A stretch of DNA of 64,000 nucleotides from assembly GCF_022179285.1 (NCBI RefSeq), contig NZ_BPQO01000001.1, positions 248,001 to 312,000 on the forward strand. The letters run 5' to 3'. Source of the DNA: Methylobacterium hispanicum. Its GTDB lineage: Bacteria > Pseudomonadota > Alphaproteobacteria > Rhizobiales > Beijerinckiaceae. A program made the translations under genes and the position numbers. The notes below the pieces were generated by a model. The model was not told the DNA's origin. It searched no databases and was given only the letters and a program-made list of their open reading frames with translations. Positions 24,901 through 33,426 of this stretch are shown here, piece after piece; positions within the stretch are counted from its first letter, which is position 1, and each line of letters begins with the position of its first letter.

Positions 24901-25276
24901 CGAGCCCGAGATCCGGCTCGGCCTCTACACCCGCCTGCTGCGGGTGGGCTCGACCCAGGAGATCGACGCGCTCTGCGCCGAGACCGACGACCGCTTCGGA
25001 CGGATGCCGGAGGGGGTCGAGACGCTGGTGACGCTCGCGCGGCTGCGGGTCCAGTGCGGTGCGCTCGGGATCAGCCGGCTCAGCGGCGGCCCGCAGGGCG
25101 TCGCGGCGGATTTTCGCGAGGCGGGCCGGATCCGGGCGCTGGCGCTCGACGGCGACCTCGCGGTGCGGGACGGCCGGGTGATCCTGAAATGCACGACGCG
25201 GGACGCGGCCGAGCGCGGCCGCCTCGCCGTGGAGCTGCTGGAGCGCATCGCCGAGGCCTGCGAGGCGGCGGCCTGA
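21992..25276 (+). CDS. Mfd-type transcription-repair coupling helicase
   Basis: A 1094-residue SF2 DNA translocase with the Mfd layout: a UvrB-like N-terminal part (PGWDCLPYDRASPSRGV, EPGEFAIRGRTLDVFP), the RNA-polymerase-interaction domain (RTGDVAVDRDNGLCIFEGLERVGG, about 430-505), the helicase motors (VCGDVGFGKTE about 585, IDEEQRFG about 686, TLTATPIPRTL, QLHQLRGRVGRG), and the TRCF C-terminal domain (PEINLGLEGAIPHDY). It is shorter than standard Mfd (about 1150-1180). The polymerase-interaction motif is divergent (usual D-HGIGR-GL is D-NGLCIFEGL). It is likely the second, Mfd-like paralogue seen in Rhizobiales rather than mfd itself; it may still displace stalled polymerase. Confidence 0.85.
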   Translation: MAKRKTRAETQPETEAPLVPTGALAVALLGLAGQGAPLVHVARDERRLEAIAAILRALAPDLGVAILPGWDCLPYDRASPSRGVMGARAGVLRWLTDAENRPDIVLTTPPALIQRVPPPATWADARVLIRVGDTLDAEAMTAALRRLGYILDDRVDEPGEFAIRGRTLDVFPAASPLPCRVEHDGARVARIRAYDPLTQRSHEETAELVIDPATEIILAPGSEERLQPFTGQEHGLARFYPALPCLLDDLPEARFVVEAGAEARAEAFFEQIADGRESGEAAKGGGQARGRADQDPLYLAPEEWARLLRERRLAAATEEADASLAAFVRQSRPTAAFTKTLRDRLRAGDRIVLAGPERSLRRLVRQAERSGERRVRSVPDWATAERARPGEIVALALPLDAGFRVPEAGISVFAAADLYGQHAGAAGQRAATLPLGEVELRTGDVAVDRDNGLCIFEGLERVGGSEALRLRFSGDDVLMLPVTQADRVWRYGSDPEAVGLDKLASASWRRRHSEAEATIARTARVMVGLAQERADASAPALRPPEREMERFGAGFGFSLTPDQAAATDAVLTDLASGRPMDRLVCGDVGFGKTEVALRAIAAAVFAGKQVALVAPTTVLVRQHVQTLERRFGRFGIAVAQLSRLVGPAEAKRVKAGLADGSIRVVVGTNALAAKGVAFADLGLTVIDEEQRFGAKMKESLRALAGGGHVLTLTATPIPRTLQSALVGLRALSVIATPPAVRQPIRTVIAPFEAETVRAALMREHRRGGQSFVVCPRIEDLEPMAERLRAIVPELAIVLAHGEMKAAAMDAAMIDFADGAGDVLLATSIIESGLDVPRANTMLVWNAERFGLAQLHQLRGRVGRGQRRGAAYLLNDPERPLSAGAEKRLRTLEALDRLGAGFTISARDLDHRGAGDLVGDAQAGHVRLIGLGLYQHVLQLALRAAKGEPAEDWRPEINLGLEGAIPHDYMPEPEIRLGLYTRLLRVGSTQEIDALCAETDDRFGRMPEGVETLVTLARLRVQCGALGISRLSGGPQGVAADFREAGRIRALALDGDLAVRDGRVILKCTTRDAAERGRLAVELLERIAEACEAAA

Positions 25277-25300
25277 CGCCGCCGCCCGCGCATCCGCCCG

Positions 25301-26542
25301 TCAGGCCATCTGCTTGCGGGCGAACAGGGCTCCGGCGAACGCCACGGCGGAGCCGGCCGCGACGATGCAGATCATCAGCAGGCGCCGCGGCTGGGTCGCG
25401 GATTCGGCCATCACCGGCGGCACGATCAGGCTGAAGAACTCGATCTGGCGCGCCGCGATGATGCGGGCGCGCTCGTTGGCCGCCAGCACGGCGGCGTAGT
25501 ATTTCTCGGCGTTCTTGCGCTCGTTGTCGAGCGCCTCGAAGCGGGTCAGCGCGTCGGCGAGGACGCGCTTCTGCTCGGCGTCCTGGCTCGTCGCGGTGCG
25601 CTCGATCCGCGCGATGTTCTCGTCGAGATCGCGGATCTGCGTCTTCATCTCGATGATGCGGTTCGAGTTCGGCCCGAGGTCGCGCTGCGCGACCGAGAGC
25701 TGGATCGATTTCTCGACGCGGGCAGCGCGCAGCTCGCCGATCGTCTTCAGGTTCGCCTCGTTGGTCTTCTGCGCGTCGAGCACGCCGTCGCGGTTGCGCA
25801 GGTCGCGCACCTCCAGGCGGACCTTGCGCATGCGGTCCTCGGCGAGCTTCAGCTCGCGGTTGCTCTCGGCCACCGCGTCCATGCGGGCGTTGAGGCTGAG
25901 CCGGTTCACCACCGCCTCGGCCTCCTTCAGGATGGCCTGGACGAGCGTGAACGATTCCTGCGGGTCGAAGGCGTTGACCGTGAGGACCATGACGCCGGAG
26001 CCGGACTCGACGGTGATGGCCACACGCTCACGCCAGTAGTGCAGGAACCTCTCGATCGGCTTCTCGGGATTGAAGCGGGAGAGGATGTCGATGCTGTCGC
26101 GGCTGAACCACGCGCGCAGCGGCAGTTCCTTCTCCAGTGTCTCCAGCATCGGCCGGCTGAGCACGTACTGGTAGGTGATCAGGGTGTCCTGGGCGATGAG
26201 TTCCTTGGGCACGCCCGAGTTGGTGCCGACCGAGTCCGGGTTGGCCTTCTCGGAGCCGCCGAGCGCCGGGCGGATCGCGAACTGCGCCTCGGTGACGTAG
26301 CGGTCGGAGGCGATCAGCCCATAATAGACCGCTCCCATCAGGGTCGGCAGCACGAAGCAGACCACGAACAGCACGGGCAGCCACGGGTCCCGCTTCACGT
26401 GGCTCTGGTAGGAGCGGATGCCCTTCCGGCGGTCGGCGAAGCGCGACATCCGGGCGAACTGCCGGAGCGACTCGGCCACCGCGTTGGACTTGTCCGCGGT
26501 GGTAAGCGGCTGACCCTGCGGGTTGCGGATCTCGACGTTCAT
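25301..26542 (-). CDS. Capsule polysaccharide export inner-membrane protein (KpsE/CtrB-like)
   Basis: A 413-residue Wzz/KpsE-type protein from ATG 26542 (MNVEIRNPQGQPLTTADKSN). It has a cytoplasmic head, a membrane segment at about residues 54-78 (WLPVLFVVCFVLPTLMGAVYYGLIA), a periplasmic domain with a long coiled coil (about 200-355, KLAEDRMRKVRLEVRDLRNR...), and a second membrane segment near the C-terminus (388-408) ending in FARKQMA. It should link the ABC exporter to the outer-membrane channel. It is co-directed with the ATPase gene 123 bp upstream, and an open frame extends to 26623 but lacks a good start. Confidence 0.85.
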   Translation of the reverse strand: MNVEIRNPQGQPLTTADKSNAVAESLRQFARMSRFADRRKGIRSYQSHVKRDPWLPVLFVVCFVLPTLMGAVYYGLIASDRYVTEAQFAIRPALGGSEKANPDSVGTNSGVPKELIAQDTLITYQYVLSRPMLETLEKELPLRAWFSRDSIDILSRFNPEKPIERFLHYWRERVAITVESGSGVMVLTVNAFDPQESFTLVQAILKEAEAVVNRLSLNARMDAVAESNRELKLAEDRMRKVRLEVRDLRNRDGVLDAQKTNEANLKTIGELRAARVEKSIQLSVAQRDLGPNSNRIIEMKTQIRDLDENIARIERTATSQDAEQKRVLADALTRFEALDNERKNAEKYYAAVLAANERARIIAARQIEFFSLIVPPVMAESATQPRRLLMICIVAAGSAVAFAGALFARKQMA

Positions 26543-26665
26543 GGGGCTGTTCGTGTCCAGGTCCGGGGGCCGTGTCCGGGGCGAGTCGCCTCGCATGCCC
26601 GCGCGGCGAAACCATGTCCGCAAACGCCACGGTCCGCCAGCGCAGTCCTCGCGCCCGCCCGGCGT

Positions 26666-27319
26666 TCAGGCGTTCAGGCGGCGGTAGACCTCGATGGCGT
26701 CGTTGACGTCCTCGTACACGATGGCGCGGCCGTTGAGCAGGACGATGCCCTGCTGGCACCACTCGCGGATCGTCTCCATCGAGTGCGAGACCATGATGAC
26801 GTCGGCGTTCTTGCGGCGCTGGGAGAAGACCTCGGTACAGCGCTTCTGGAAGCGCGCGTCGCCCACTGCCGTGACCTCGTCGATCAGGTAGCAATCGAAC
26901 GGGATCGCCATGCTCATCCCGAAGCCGAGGCGCGCGCCCATGCCGGAGGAGTAGGTCCGGATCGGCACGTCGAGATAGCTGCCGAGTTCGGAGAAATCCT
27001 CCACGAACTCGAGCACCCGCTTCGGGTCCTCGCCGTAGATGCGGGCGACGAAGATGACGTTGTCGCGCCCCGTCATCTGCGGGTGGAAGCCGCCGCCGAA
27101 GCCGAGCGGCCAGGAGACCCGCAGGCCCCGGTGGATCCGGCCCCGGGTCGGATCCTCGACCCCGCCGATCAGGCGCATCGTGGTCGACTTGCCGGCGCCG
27201 TTGATGCCGAGGATGCCGTAGCTGATGCCGGGCTTCAGGGTCAGCGAGACCCGCTCCAGGATGGTGCGGCGGTGGCCGTCCGTCTTGTAGATCTTGGTGA
27301 CGTTGTCGAAGCGGATCAC
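26666..27319 (-). CDS. Capsule exporter ATP-binding protein (KpsT/CtrD-like)
   Basis: A 217-residue ABC ATPase: Walker A LGINGAGKSTTMRLI (about 37-51), Q-loop region (SWPLGFGGGFHPQMTGRDNVIFV), signature YSSGMGARLGFG, Walker B CYLIDEVTAVGD, and H-loop VSHS. Size and motifs match KpsT/CtrD, the motor for capsular polysaccharide export. The membrane permease partner (KpsM/CtrC) is not next to it in this window, so the exporter must be completed elsewhere. KpsE-like follows in the same direction. Confidence 0.88.
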   Translation of the reverse strand: MIRFDNVTKIYKTDGHRRTILERVSLTLKPGISYGILGINGAGKSTTMRLIGGVEDPTRGRIHRGLRVSWPLGFGGGFHPQMTGRDNVIFVARIYGEDPKRVLEFVEDFSELGSYLDVPIRTYSSGMGARLGFGMSMAIPFDCYLIDEVTAVGDARFQKRCTEVFSQRRKNADVIMVSHSMETIREWCQQGIVLLNGRAIVYEDVNDAIEVYRRLNA

Positions 27320-27500
27320 CGGGAAGGGGCCCTGCGGGATGGCGCCGCCCTGGCGGGCGGGTTCGGTGCGCGGCTTGGCCGGTGAAAGCGGCGAATCTGA
27401 GGATGGCGCGCCTCGCCTGGACGGGGCGCGGGTCCCGCCTCCCTGCCGTGCGGGACAGCGGGATCCGCGATCCTTGGAGCCTCCTCCGGAACCGGCGGCC

Positions 27501-28991
27501 CTACCGGAACGGCGGCTCGTCGAAGCTCCTCAGCTTGCGCGAGTGCAGGCCGTGGCGGTCGGCACGCAGCACGTCGAGGGCGGCGAGCCCGATGCGCAGG
27601 TGCTCGCCCACCGCCCGCTCGTAGAAGGCGTTGGCCGCGCCCGGCAGCTTGATCTCGCCGTGGAGCGGCTTGTCCGAGATGCAGAGGAGCGTGCCGTAGG
27701 GCACGCGCAGGCGGTAGCCCTGCGCGGCGATCGTGCCGCTCTCCATGTCGACGCCGATGGCGCGGCTGAGGTTGATCACCCGCCGCTCCTGGGTGAAGCG
27801 CAACTCCCAGTTCCGGTCGTCGTAGGTGACGACGGTGCCGGTGCGCAGGCGCCGCTTGAGGGCGTCGCCGTCCTCGCCCGTCACCTCGGCCGCGGCCGCC
27901 TGGAGGGCGAGCTGCACCTCGGCGAGCGCCGGCACCGGCACGTCGGGCGGCACCAGCGCGTCGAGGATGCGGTCGCGCCGGAGATAGCCGTGGGCCAGCA
28001 CGTAGTCGCCCATGCGCTGCGACTGCCGCAAGCCTCCGCAATGGCCGACCATCAGCCAGCAATGCGGGCGCAGCACCGCGAGATGGTCGGTGATCGTCTT
28101 CGCGTTGGAGGGGCCGACGCCGATGTTGACGAGCGTCGTGCCCTGCATGGCGCCGTCCGGCCCGCGCGCCACGAGATGGTAGGCCGGCATCTGGAAGCGG
28201 TGCCAGGGCGAGGCCGCGATGAGGGCTGCAGGATCCGCGGAGGCCGCCTCGGCCCGGCTCACCCGCACGCCGCCGGGCAGGATCAGTTCCTCGAAGCCCT
28301 CCGCGCCCGAGGCCAGCCGCTCCAGCCCGTGGCGGACGAACTGATCGACGTAGCGGTGGTAGTTCGTCAGCAGGATCCAGGGCTGGACGCAGGCCCAGTC
28401 GCTGCCCGTGTAGTGTACGAGGCGGCGCAGCGAGTAGTCGACGCGCACCGCGTCGAAGAGCGCGAGCGGGCGCGGGGCGTCGCCCCGCTGCTCCCAGAGC
28501 CCGTCCGCCACCTCGTCGCCGACGACCGAGAGCAGCGGCACCGGGAACCACGCGGCGAGGTCGGCGCCGTCCGGCGCCCGCCGGCTCGGGCCGATGCCGG
28601 CCTCCAGCACGTAGGGGTACGGGATCTCCTGGGCGCTGAGCCCCACCTCGAGCGAGACCCCGTAATCCTCCACCAGCGGCCGCAGCTGCTGGATCAGGTA
28701 CTCGCGGAAATGCGCGGGCTGCGTCACGGTCGTGGCGTAGGTGCCGGGCGCCTGGAGCTTGCCGGTGGCCCGGCTGATCCGCGGCATCGGTCCGCTCGGC
28801 TGGTAGGTGACGCGGATCTCCGGATAGCGGAACTTCAGCCGCTCGGCCGCGTCCGGCGGCGCCCCGCCGTCGAGATAGCGCGCCAGCGCGGCTCGCAGGG
28901 CCTGCGTCGCCTCCGCGTGCAGGGCGACCAGGCGCTCGACCGCGACGCCCACCTCCGCAATGGCCTCCATCGGCCGCAATTCCTCGACCAA
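27501..28991 (-). CDS. amn: AMP nucleosidase
   Basis: A 496-residue enzyme that hydrolyses AMP to adenine and ribose 5-phosphate in purine salvage. Two parts are visible: an N-terminal AMP-nucleosidase domain (FRYPEIRVTYQPSGPMPRISRATGKL, GLSAQEIPYPYVLEAG) and a C-terminal phosphorylase-like domain (TTLVNIGVGPSNAKTITDHLAVLRPHCWLMVGHCGGLRQSQ, INLSRAIGVDMESGTIAAQGYRLRVPYGTLLCISDKPLHGEIKLPG). The start appears to be TTG 28991 (GGAAGGAGAG 6 nt upstream); ATG 28970 is the alternative. Nearby genes are unrelated. Confidence 0.93.
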   Translation of the reverse strand: MVEELRPMEAIAEVGVAVERLVALHAEATQALRAALARYLDGGAPPDAAERLKFRYPEIRVTYQPSGPMPRISRATGKLQAPGTYATTVTQPAHFREYLIQQLRPLVEDYGVSLEVGLSAQEIPYPYVLEAGIGPSRRAPDGADLAAWFPVPLLSVVGDEVADGLWEQRGDAPRPLALFDAVRVDYSLRRLVHYTGSDWACVQPWILLTNYHRYVDQFVRHGLERLASGAEGFEELILPGGVRVSRAEAASADPAALIAASPWHRFQMPAYHLVARGPDGAMQGTTLVNIGVGPSNAKTITDHLAVLRPHCWLMVGHCGGLRQSQRMGDYVLAHGYLRRDRILDALVPPDVPVPALAEVQLALQAAAAEVTGEDGDALKRRLRTGTVVTYDDRNWELRFTQERRVINLSRAIGVDMESGTIAAQGYRLRVPYGTLLCISDKPLHGEIKLPGAANAFYERAVGEHLRIGLAALDVLRADRHGLHSRKLRSFDEPPFR

Positions 28992-29094
28992 GCCGCTCTC
29001 CTTCCAGCACGCCAGCGTCCCTTATACCGCGCGGGCACACCCCGCGTCGCGGCTTGCGGCGCGGCCCCGGGTGGCCGAAACGCGGAGGCGACGC

Positions 29095-29118
29095 ATGACC
29101 CCGAAAGGCACCCCGTGA
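29095..29118 (+). CDS. Leader mini-ORF before trmO
   Basis: ATG-ACC-CCG-AAA-GGC-ACC-CCG-TGA encodes MTPKGTP. GGAGG lies 6-7 nt before it. Its TGA (29116-29118) overlaps the GTG start of trmO (29115-29117). Such a coupled leader ORF would hand ribosomes to the weak GTG. This could be chance: eight codons is short. Confidence 0.35.
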   Translation: MTPKGTP

Positions 29119-29612
29119 GCCAGGACGACGATTTCGGGCCCCGGCCCGGCGAGGAGAGCGTGGCGCTGCCCGAGCGCTTCGACGCGGGCCTCCACTTCAT
29201 CGGGCGCCTGCGCACGCCGTGGACGCGGCGCGCCGCGTGTCCGAAGAACGGGACGCAGAGCGAGGCGGTCTGCACCGCGGTGGTCGATCCGCCCTACGCG
29301 CCGGCCCTTCAGGACATCGAGGGCGCGAGCCACCTGATCCTGCTCTACTGGATGGACCGGGCGGACCGGACGCTGGTCCGCCAGCGGCCGCGCCACGCGG
29401 ACGGCAGCCGCGGCACCTTCTCGCTACGCTCGCCGGCCCGCCCGAACCCGATCGCGCTGGCCGTGGTCGAACTCCTCAGGCGCGAGGGCGACAGCCTGCG
29501 GGTGCGCGGCCTCGACTGCCTCGACGGCACGCCCCTCCTCGACATCAAGCCGTACTACGCCACGACCGACGCGCGGCCGCAGGCGACGGTGGACCGCGCG
29601 GGCACGCGGTGA
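29115..29612 (+). CDS. trmO: tRNA (N6-threonylcarbamoyladenosine37-N6)-methyltransferase TrmO
   Basis: A 165-residue protein with the TrmO/TsaA domain: HFIGRLRTPWTRRAACPKNG, ASHLILLYWMDRADR, GTFSLRSPARPNPIALAVVELL and LDCLDGTPLLDIKPY. It methylates t6A37 of some tRNAs with SAM. The start is GTG 29115 (VSQDDDFGPRPGEESV), with AAAGG seven bases upstream; earlier in-frame sequence lies antisense to amn. It overlaps SGNH-hydrolase gene by four bases (GTGA, 29609-29612) and is divergent from amn. Confidence 0.88.
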   Translation: MSQDDDFGPRPGEESVALPERFDAGLHFIGRLRTPWTRRAACPKNGTQSEAVCTAVVDPPYAPALQDIEGASHLILLYWMDRADRTLVRQRPRHADGSRGTFSLRSPARPNPIALAVVELLRREGDSLRVRGLDCLDGTPLLDIKPYYATTDARPQATVDRAGTR

Positions 29613-30310
29613 GGCGCGCCGTCGCGGCCGTCGCGGCCGCGGGCCTGCTCGTCGGGCTCGGCTGGATCCTCGGCGGGAGCGTTCGCGGGCCGGCGTTGGA
29701 TGCGCGCCAGTACGGGCAGGGCCGCCTCGCCGCGGTCCAGCAGCATCTCGACGAGGCACCGGCCGGGTTCGTGTTCGTCGCGGGCGACAGTCAGGCCGAG
29801 CTGCAGAGCCCGGCCCAGCGCCCCTGCGGGCTCGAACTCGTCAACGGCGGGATCGCCGGCGCGAATGCCGAGGCCTACGCGGATTTCCTCGCGGGCCTGC
29901 GCTTCCCCCGCCGCGCCCGCGCCGCCGTGCTGGCGATCGGCACGAACGACCTCGTCGCGAAGAACCGGCCGGGCCGGGCCGAGAACGCCGTACGGTTCGA
30001 GGCGGCGAGCGAGCGGATCCTGCTCACGCTCACGCGGCACGCGGACCGGGTGGTGGTGGCGGCGCTGCCGCCGATCGGGCGCGCGCTCGGCGGGCGGCTC
30101 GATGCGAGCTCGGTGGCTCCCTACTCGGCGCGCCTGCGGGCTGTCTGCGCCCGACTGGGCTGCCGAATCGCCGATCCCTACGCAAGCTTGCGGGACGGGG
30201 AGACCGGCTTCGCGCTCCCCGGCGCGATGGGCAACGGGCTGCACGTCGCGGCCTACCGGCCGGTGATGCAGGCGCTGGAAGCGGAGATCTGCGGACCAAC
30301 CGCCCCGTGA
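29609..30310 (+). CDS. SGNH/GDSL-type hydrolase, membrane-anchored
   Basis: A 233-residue protein with an uncleaved or cleavable N-terminal hydrophobic segment (about 5-23, AVAAVAAAGLLVGLGWILGG). SGNH blocks are seen: VAGDSQAE (Ser nucleophile), NGGIAGAN (oxyanion Gly), AIGTNDLV (Asn), and GNGLHVAAYRPV (His). It probably acts as an esterase or acyl transferase on a periplasmic substrate. It starts at GTG 29609, coupled to trmO by GTGA overlap, and converges on the RND efflux operon seven bases beyond its stop. Confidence 0.75.
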   Translation: MRRAVAAVAAAGLLVGLGWILGGSVRGPALDARQYGQGRLAAVQQHLDEAPAGFVFVAGDSQAELQSPAQRPCGLELVNGGIAGANAEAYADFLAGLRFPRRARAAVLAIGTNDLVAKNRPGRAENAVRFEAASERILLTLTRHADRVVVAALPPIGRALGGRLDASSVAPYSARLRAVCARLGCRIADPYASLRDGETGFALPGAMGNGLHVAAYRPVMQALEAEICGPTAP

Positions 30311-30317
30311 GATAGCC

Positions 30318-33300
30318 TCACGCCTCCCGTGCCGGCGGCCGGATGCGGTAGCAGCCGACGTAGAGCGCGGGCAGGAACAGCAGCGTCAGGGCGGTCGCCG
30401 CCAGGATGCCGCCGATCATCGCGTAGGCCATCGGGCCCCAGAACACCTCGCGGGCGATCGGGATCAGGCCGAGGCTCGCCGCCGCCGCGGTCAGCAGGAT
30501 CGGGCGCATGCGGTGGCGGGTGGCCTCCACCACGGCGTCCCAGGGGGCCAGCCCCTCCGCCTCGCACTCCTCGATCTGGCTCACCAGGATCACGGCGTTG
30601 CGCACGATGATGCCGATCAGCGCCAGGATGCCGAGGATCGCCACGAAGCCCATCGGCTTGTCGAAGAGGAGCAGCGCCGGCACGACGCCGATCAGCCCGA
30701 GCGGGGCCACCGAAAACACCAGCAGCAGCTTCCCGAAGCTTTGCAGCTGGATCATCAGGAACACCGCCATGGTCAGCAGCATCACCGGCACCACCGCGGC
30801 GATCGGGCCCTGGCCCTTGGCGGCCTCCTCGACGGCGCCGCCGGTCTCCAGGGTGTAGCCCTCGGGCAGGGCCTTCGCGAAGGCGTCGATCTCCGGCTTC
30901 AGCGCCGCCACCACGGTCGGCGGCTGCGTCGTGTCGGTGATCGCGGTCCGCACGGTGATCGTCGCCACGCGGTTGCGCCGCCAGACGATCGGCTGCTCGA
31001 GGTCGTAGTCGATCCGGGCGAAGGCCAGCAGCGGCACCGCCGTGCCGTTGGCGAGCGTGACCTGGAGGCTCTGGAGCGTGTCGAGCGAGGTGCGCTCGGC
31101 CGCCCGCGCCCGGCCCACCACGTTCACGAGGTAGATCGAATCGCGCACCTGCGTGATCGTGGTGCCGCCGACGACGCCGTTGAGGATGCCGGCGATGTCC
31201 TCGCTGGTCACGCCGAGCTGGCGCGCCTTGTCCTGCAGGATCTCGACCCTGAGCACCTTGCCGGGCTCGTTCCAGTCGAAGGTCGGCACCGCGACGTGCG
31301 GGTTCTTCGCCACCACGCTGGCGAGGCCGAGCGCCTGCTCGCGCAGCACCTGGATGTCGGGCCCGCTCAGCCGATACTGGATCGGGCGTCCGACCGGGGG
31401 CCCCAGCGCGAGCGCGTTCACGAACACGTCGGTGCCGACGAAGTCGCGCTTGCCGAACGCCTCCAGGCGCCGGAACACGCGGTCGCGCGCCGCCAGCGAC
31501 TTCGTCACGATGACGATCTGCCCGAAGAAGGCGTTGTCCAGCTGCTGGTCGAGGGGCAGGTAGAAGCGCACGGCGCCCTGGCCGACATAGGACGACCAGC
31601 GCTCGATGTCGGGATCGCCCTTCAGCCGCTCCTCGAAGCGGTCCATCTGGGACTTGGTCTCGGTGATCGTGGCGTTCTGCGGCAGGGTCATGTCGACCAG
31701 GATCTCGGTGCGGTCCGAGGCCGGGAAGAATTGCTGCTGGACATGGGTCATGCCGAACAGGGCGACCCCCATCAGCGCGACGCAGATCGCCACGGTCGTC
31801 CAGCGGAACCGCATGGCCACGCGCAGCACCGCCAGGAAGGCACCCGCGAGCCGGCCGGGAGGCGGCGCGCCCGCATGGCCCTCCGGGGACGCGTGCGTCT
31901 TCATCGTCTTCGGCAGCAGGGTCACGCCGATCAGCGGCGCGAACAGCACGGCCACGATCCACGAGACGAGCAGCGAGGCCGCGATCACGACGAAGAGCGA
32001 GTAGGTGTACTCGCCCGCCGACGAGCCGTTGAAGCCGATGGGCAGGAAGCCCGCCACCGTCACCAGCGTGCCGGTGAGCATCGGGAAGGCGGTCGAGGTG
32101 TAGGCGTAGGTCGCGGCCTTGCGCAGGCTCTCGCCGAGTTCGAGGCGGGCCACCATCATCTCGACGGTGATCATCGCGTCGTCGACGAGGAGGCCCAGCG
32201 CGATGATGAGGGCGCCGAGCGAGATGCGCTGGAGCGTCACGTCCATCACCTGCATCACCACGAAGGTGATGGCGAGCACGAGCGGGATCGACAGGCTGAC
32301 CACGAGGCCCGCGCGCAGCCCGAGGCTCACGAAGCTCACGCCGAGCACGATCACCACGGCCTCGACCAGCGCCTTGGTGAAGCCGCCAACCGCCTCCTCG
32401 ACGATCTTGGGCTGGTCCGAGACGAGGTGGACGCCGACGCCGATCGGGAGCTTGCCCTCGATCAGCCGCATGCGCGCCTTCAGATCCTCGCCGAAATGCA
32501 GGAGGTTGGCGGAGGGCCGCATGGCGATCGCGAGGCCGATCGCCGGCTTGCCGTCGACGCGGAACATCGCGGCCGGCGGGTCTTCGTAGCCGCGGCTGAT
32601 CTCGGCCACGTCGTAGAGCCGGAAGAAGCGGTCGTTGACGCGCAGGTTCAGGCCGAGCAGCGATTCCTCCGAGGCGAACTGCCCGCTCACCCGGACGGAG
32701 ACGCGCTCGGGGCCGGCCTGGACGACGCCCGAGGCGGTGACCGCGTTCTGGGTCTGGAGCGTGCGGATCAGCGACTGGATGTCGATGCCGTAGCCGGCGA
32801 GCTTGCGGGTGGCGAAGTCGAGGTAGATCGTCTCCTTCTGGGTGCCGAGCAGCAGGGTCTTGCCGATGTTGGGCACCTTCAGGATCTCGGTGCGCACGCC
32901 CTCGACGTAGTCGCGCAATTGCCGGTGGGTCAGCCCGTCGGCCGTGAAGGCGTAGACGTTGCCGTAGACGTCGCCGAACTCGTCGTTGAAGAACGGGCCC
33001 TGCACCCCTTGCGGGAAACTGCCCTGGATGTCGCCGAGGCGCTTGCGCACCTGGTAGAAGGCCGGCTGGATCTCGGCCTTCTTGGTGGTGTCGCGGAATT
33101 GCACGAACACCGTGGCGTTGCCGGGCGTGGTGTAGCTGCGCACGTAGTCGAGCGCGTTGATCTGCTGCAGCTCCTTCTCGATCCGGTCGGTCAGCTGCTC
33201 CAGCGTGTCGCCGATCGTGGCGCCGGGCCAGACGGCCCGGACCACCATGGTCTTGATCGCGAAGGGCGGGTCCTCCTCGCGGCCGAGCTTGCCGTAGGCG

Positions 33301-33425
33301 AGCGCGCCGGCCAGCAGGCAGACGCCCATCAGGAACCAGACGAAGGAGCGGTGGCCGAGCGCCCAGTCGGAGAGGTTGAAGCCCGTGCCCGCCGGGGCGT
33401 CGGACGCGTCGCGCGGCGCGTGCAT
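30318..33425 (-). CDS. RND efflux transporter permease subunit
   Basis: A 1035-residue inner-membrane proton antiporter of the HAE-1/HME-like RND superfamily. It shows the N-terminal membrane helix (HRSFVWFLMGVCLLAGALAYGKLG), the repeated periplasmic domains, DD charged pair in the fourth helix (LGLLVDDAMITVEMM), and a second helix bundle (AVVPVMLLTMAVFLMIQLQ through GILALIGIIVRNAVILVSQIEE). It forms a trimer with the adaptors encoded upstream and an outer-membrane channel encoded elsewhere. No outer-membrane factor gene is in the operon. It is the third gene of a two-adaptor operon, one base after the adaptor stop. Confidence 0.94.
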   Translation of the reverse strand: MHAPRDASDAPAGTGFNLSDWALGHRSFVWFLMGVCLLAGALAYGKLGREEDPPFAIKTMVVRAVWPGATIGDTLEQLTDRIEKELQQINALDYVRSYTTPGNATVFVQFRDTTKKAEIQPAFYQVRKRLGDIQGSFPQGVQGPFFNDEFGDVYGNVYAFTADGLTHRQLRDYVEGVRTEILKVPNIGKTLLLGTQKETIYLDFATRKLAGYGIDIQSLIRTLQTQNAVTASGVVQAGPERVSVRVSGQFASEESLLGLNLRVNDRFFRLYDVAEISRGYEDPPAAMFRVDGKPAIGLAIAMRPSANLLHFGEDLKARMRLIEGKLPIGVGVHLVSDQPKIVEEAVGGFTKALVEAVVIVLGVSFVSLGLRAGLVVSLSIPLVLAITFVVMQVMDVTLQRISLGALIIALGLLVDDAMITVEMMVARLELGESLRKAATYAYTSTAFPMLTGTLVTVAGFLPIGFNGSSAGEYTYSLFVVIAASLLVSWIVAVLFAPLIGVTLLPKTMKTHASPEGHAGAPPPGRLAGAFLAVLRVAMRFRWTTVAICVALMGVALFGMTHVQQQFFPASDRTEILVDMTLPQNATITETKSQMDRFEERLKGDPDIERWSSYVGQGAVRFYLPLDQQLDNAFFGQIVIVTKSLAARDRVFRRLEAFGKRDFVGTDVFVNALALGPPVGRPIQYRLSGPDIQVLREQALGLASVVAKNPHVAVPTFDWNEPGKVLRVEILQDKARQLGVTSEDIAGILNGVVGGTTITQVRDSIYLVNVVGRARAAERTSLDTLQSLQVTLANGTAVPLLAFARIDYDLEQPIVWRRNRVATITVRTAITDTTQPPTVVAALKPEIDAFAKALPEGYTLETGGAVEEAAKGQGPIAAVVPVMLLTMAVFLMIQLQSFGKLLLVFSVAPLGLIGVVPALLLFDKPMGFVAILGILALIGIIVRNAVILVSQIEECEAEGLAPWDAVVEATRHRMRPILLTAAAASLGLIPIAREVFWGPMAYAMIGGILAATALTLLFLPALYVGCYRIRPPAREA

Positions 33426-33426
33426 C

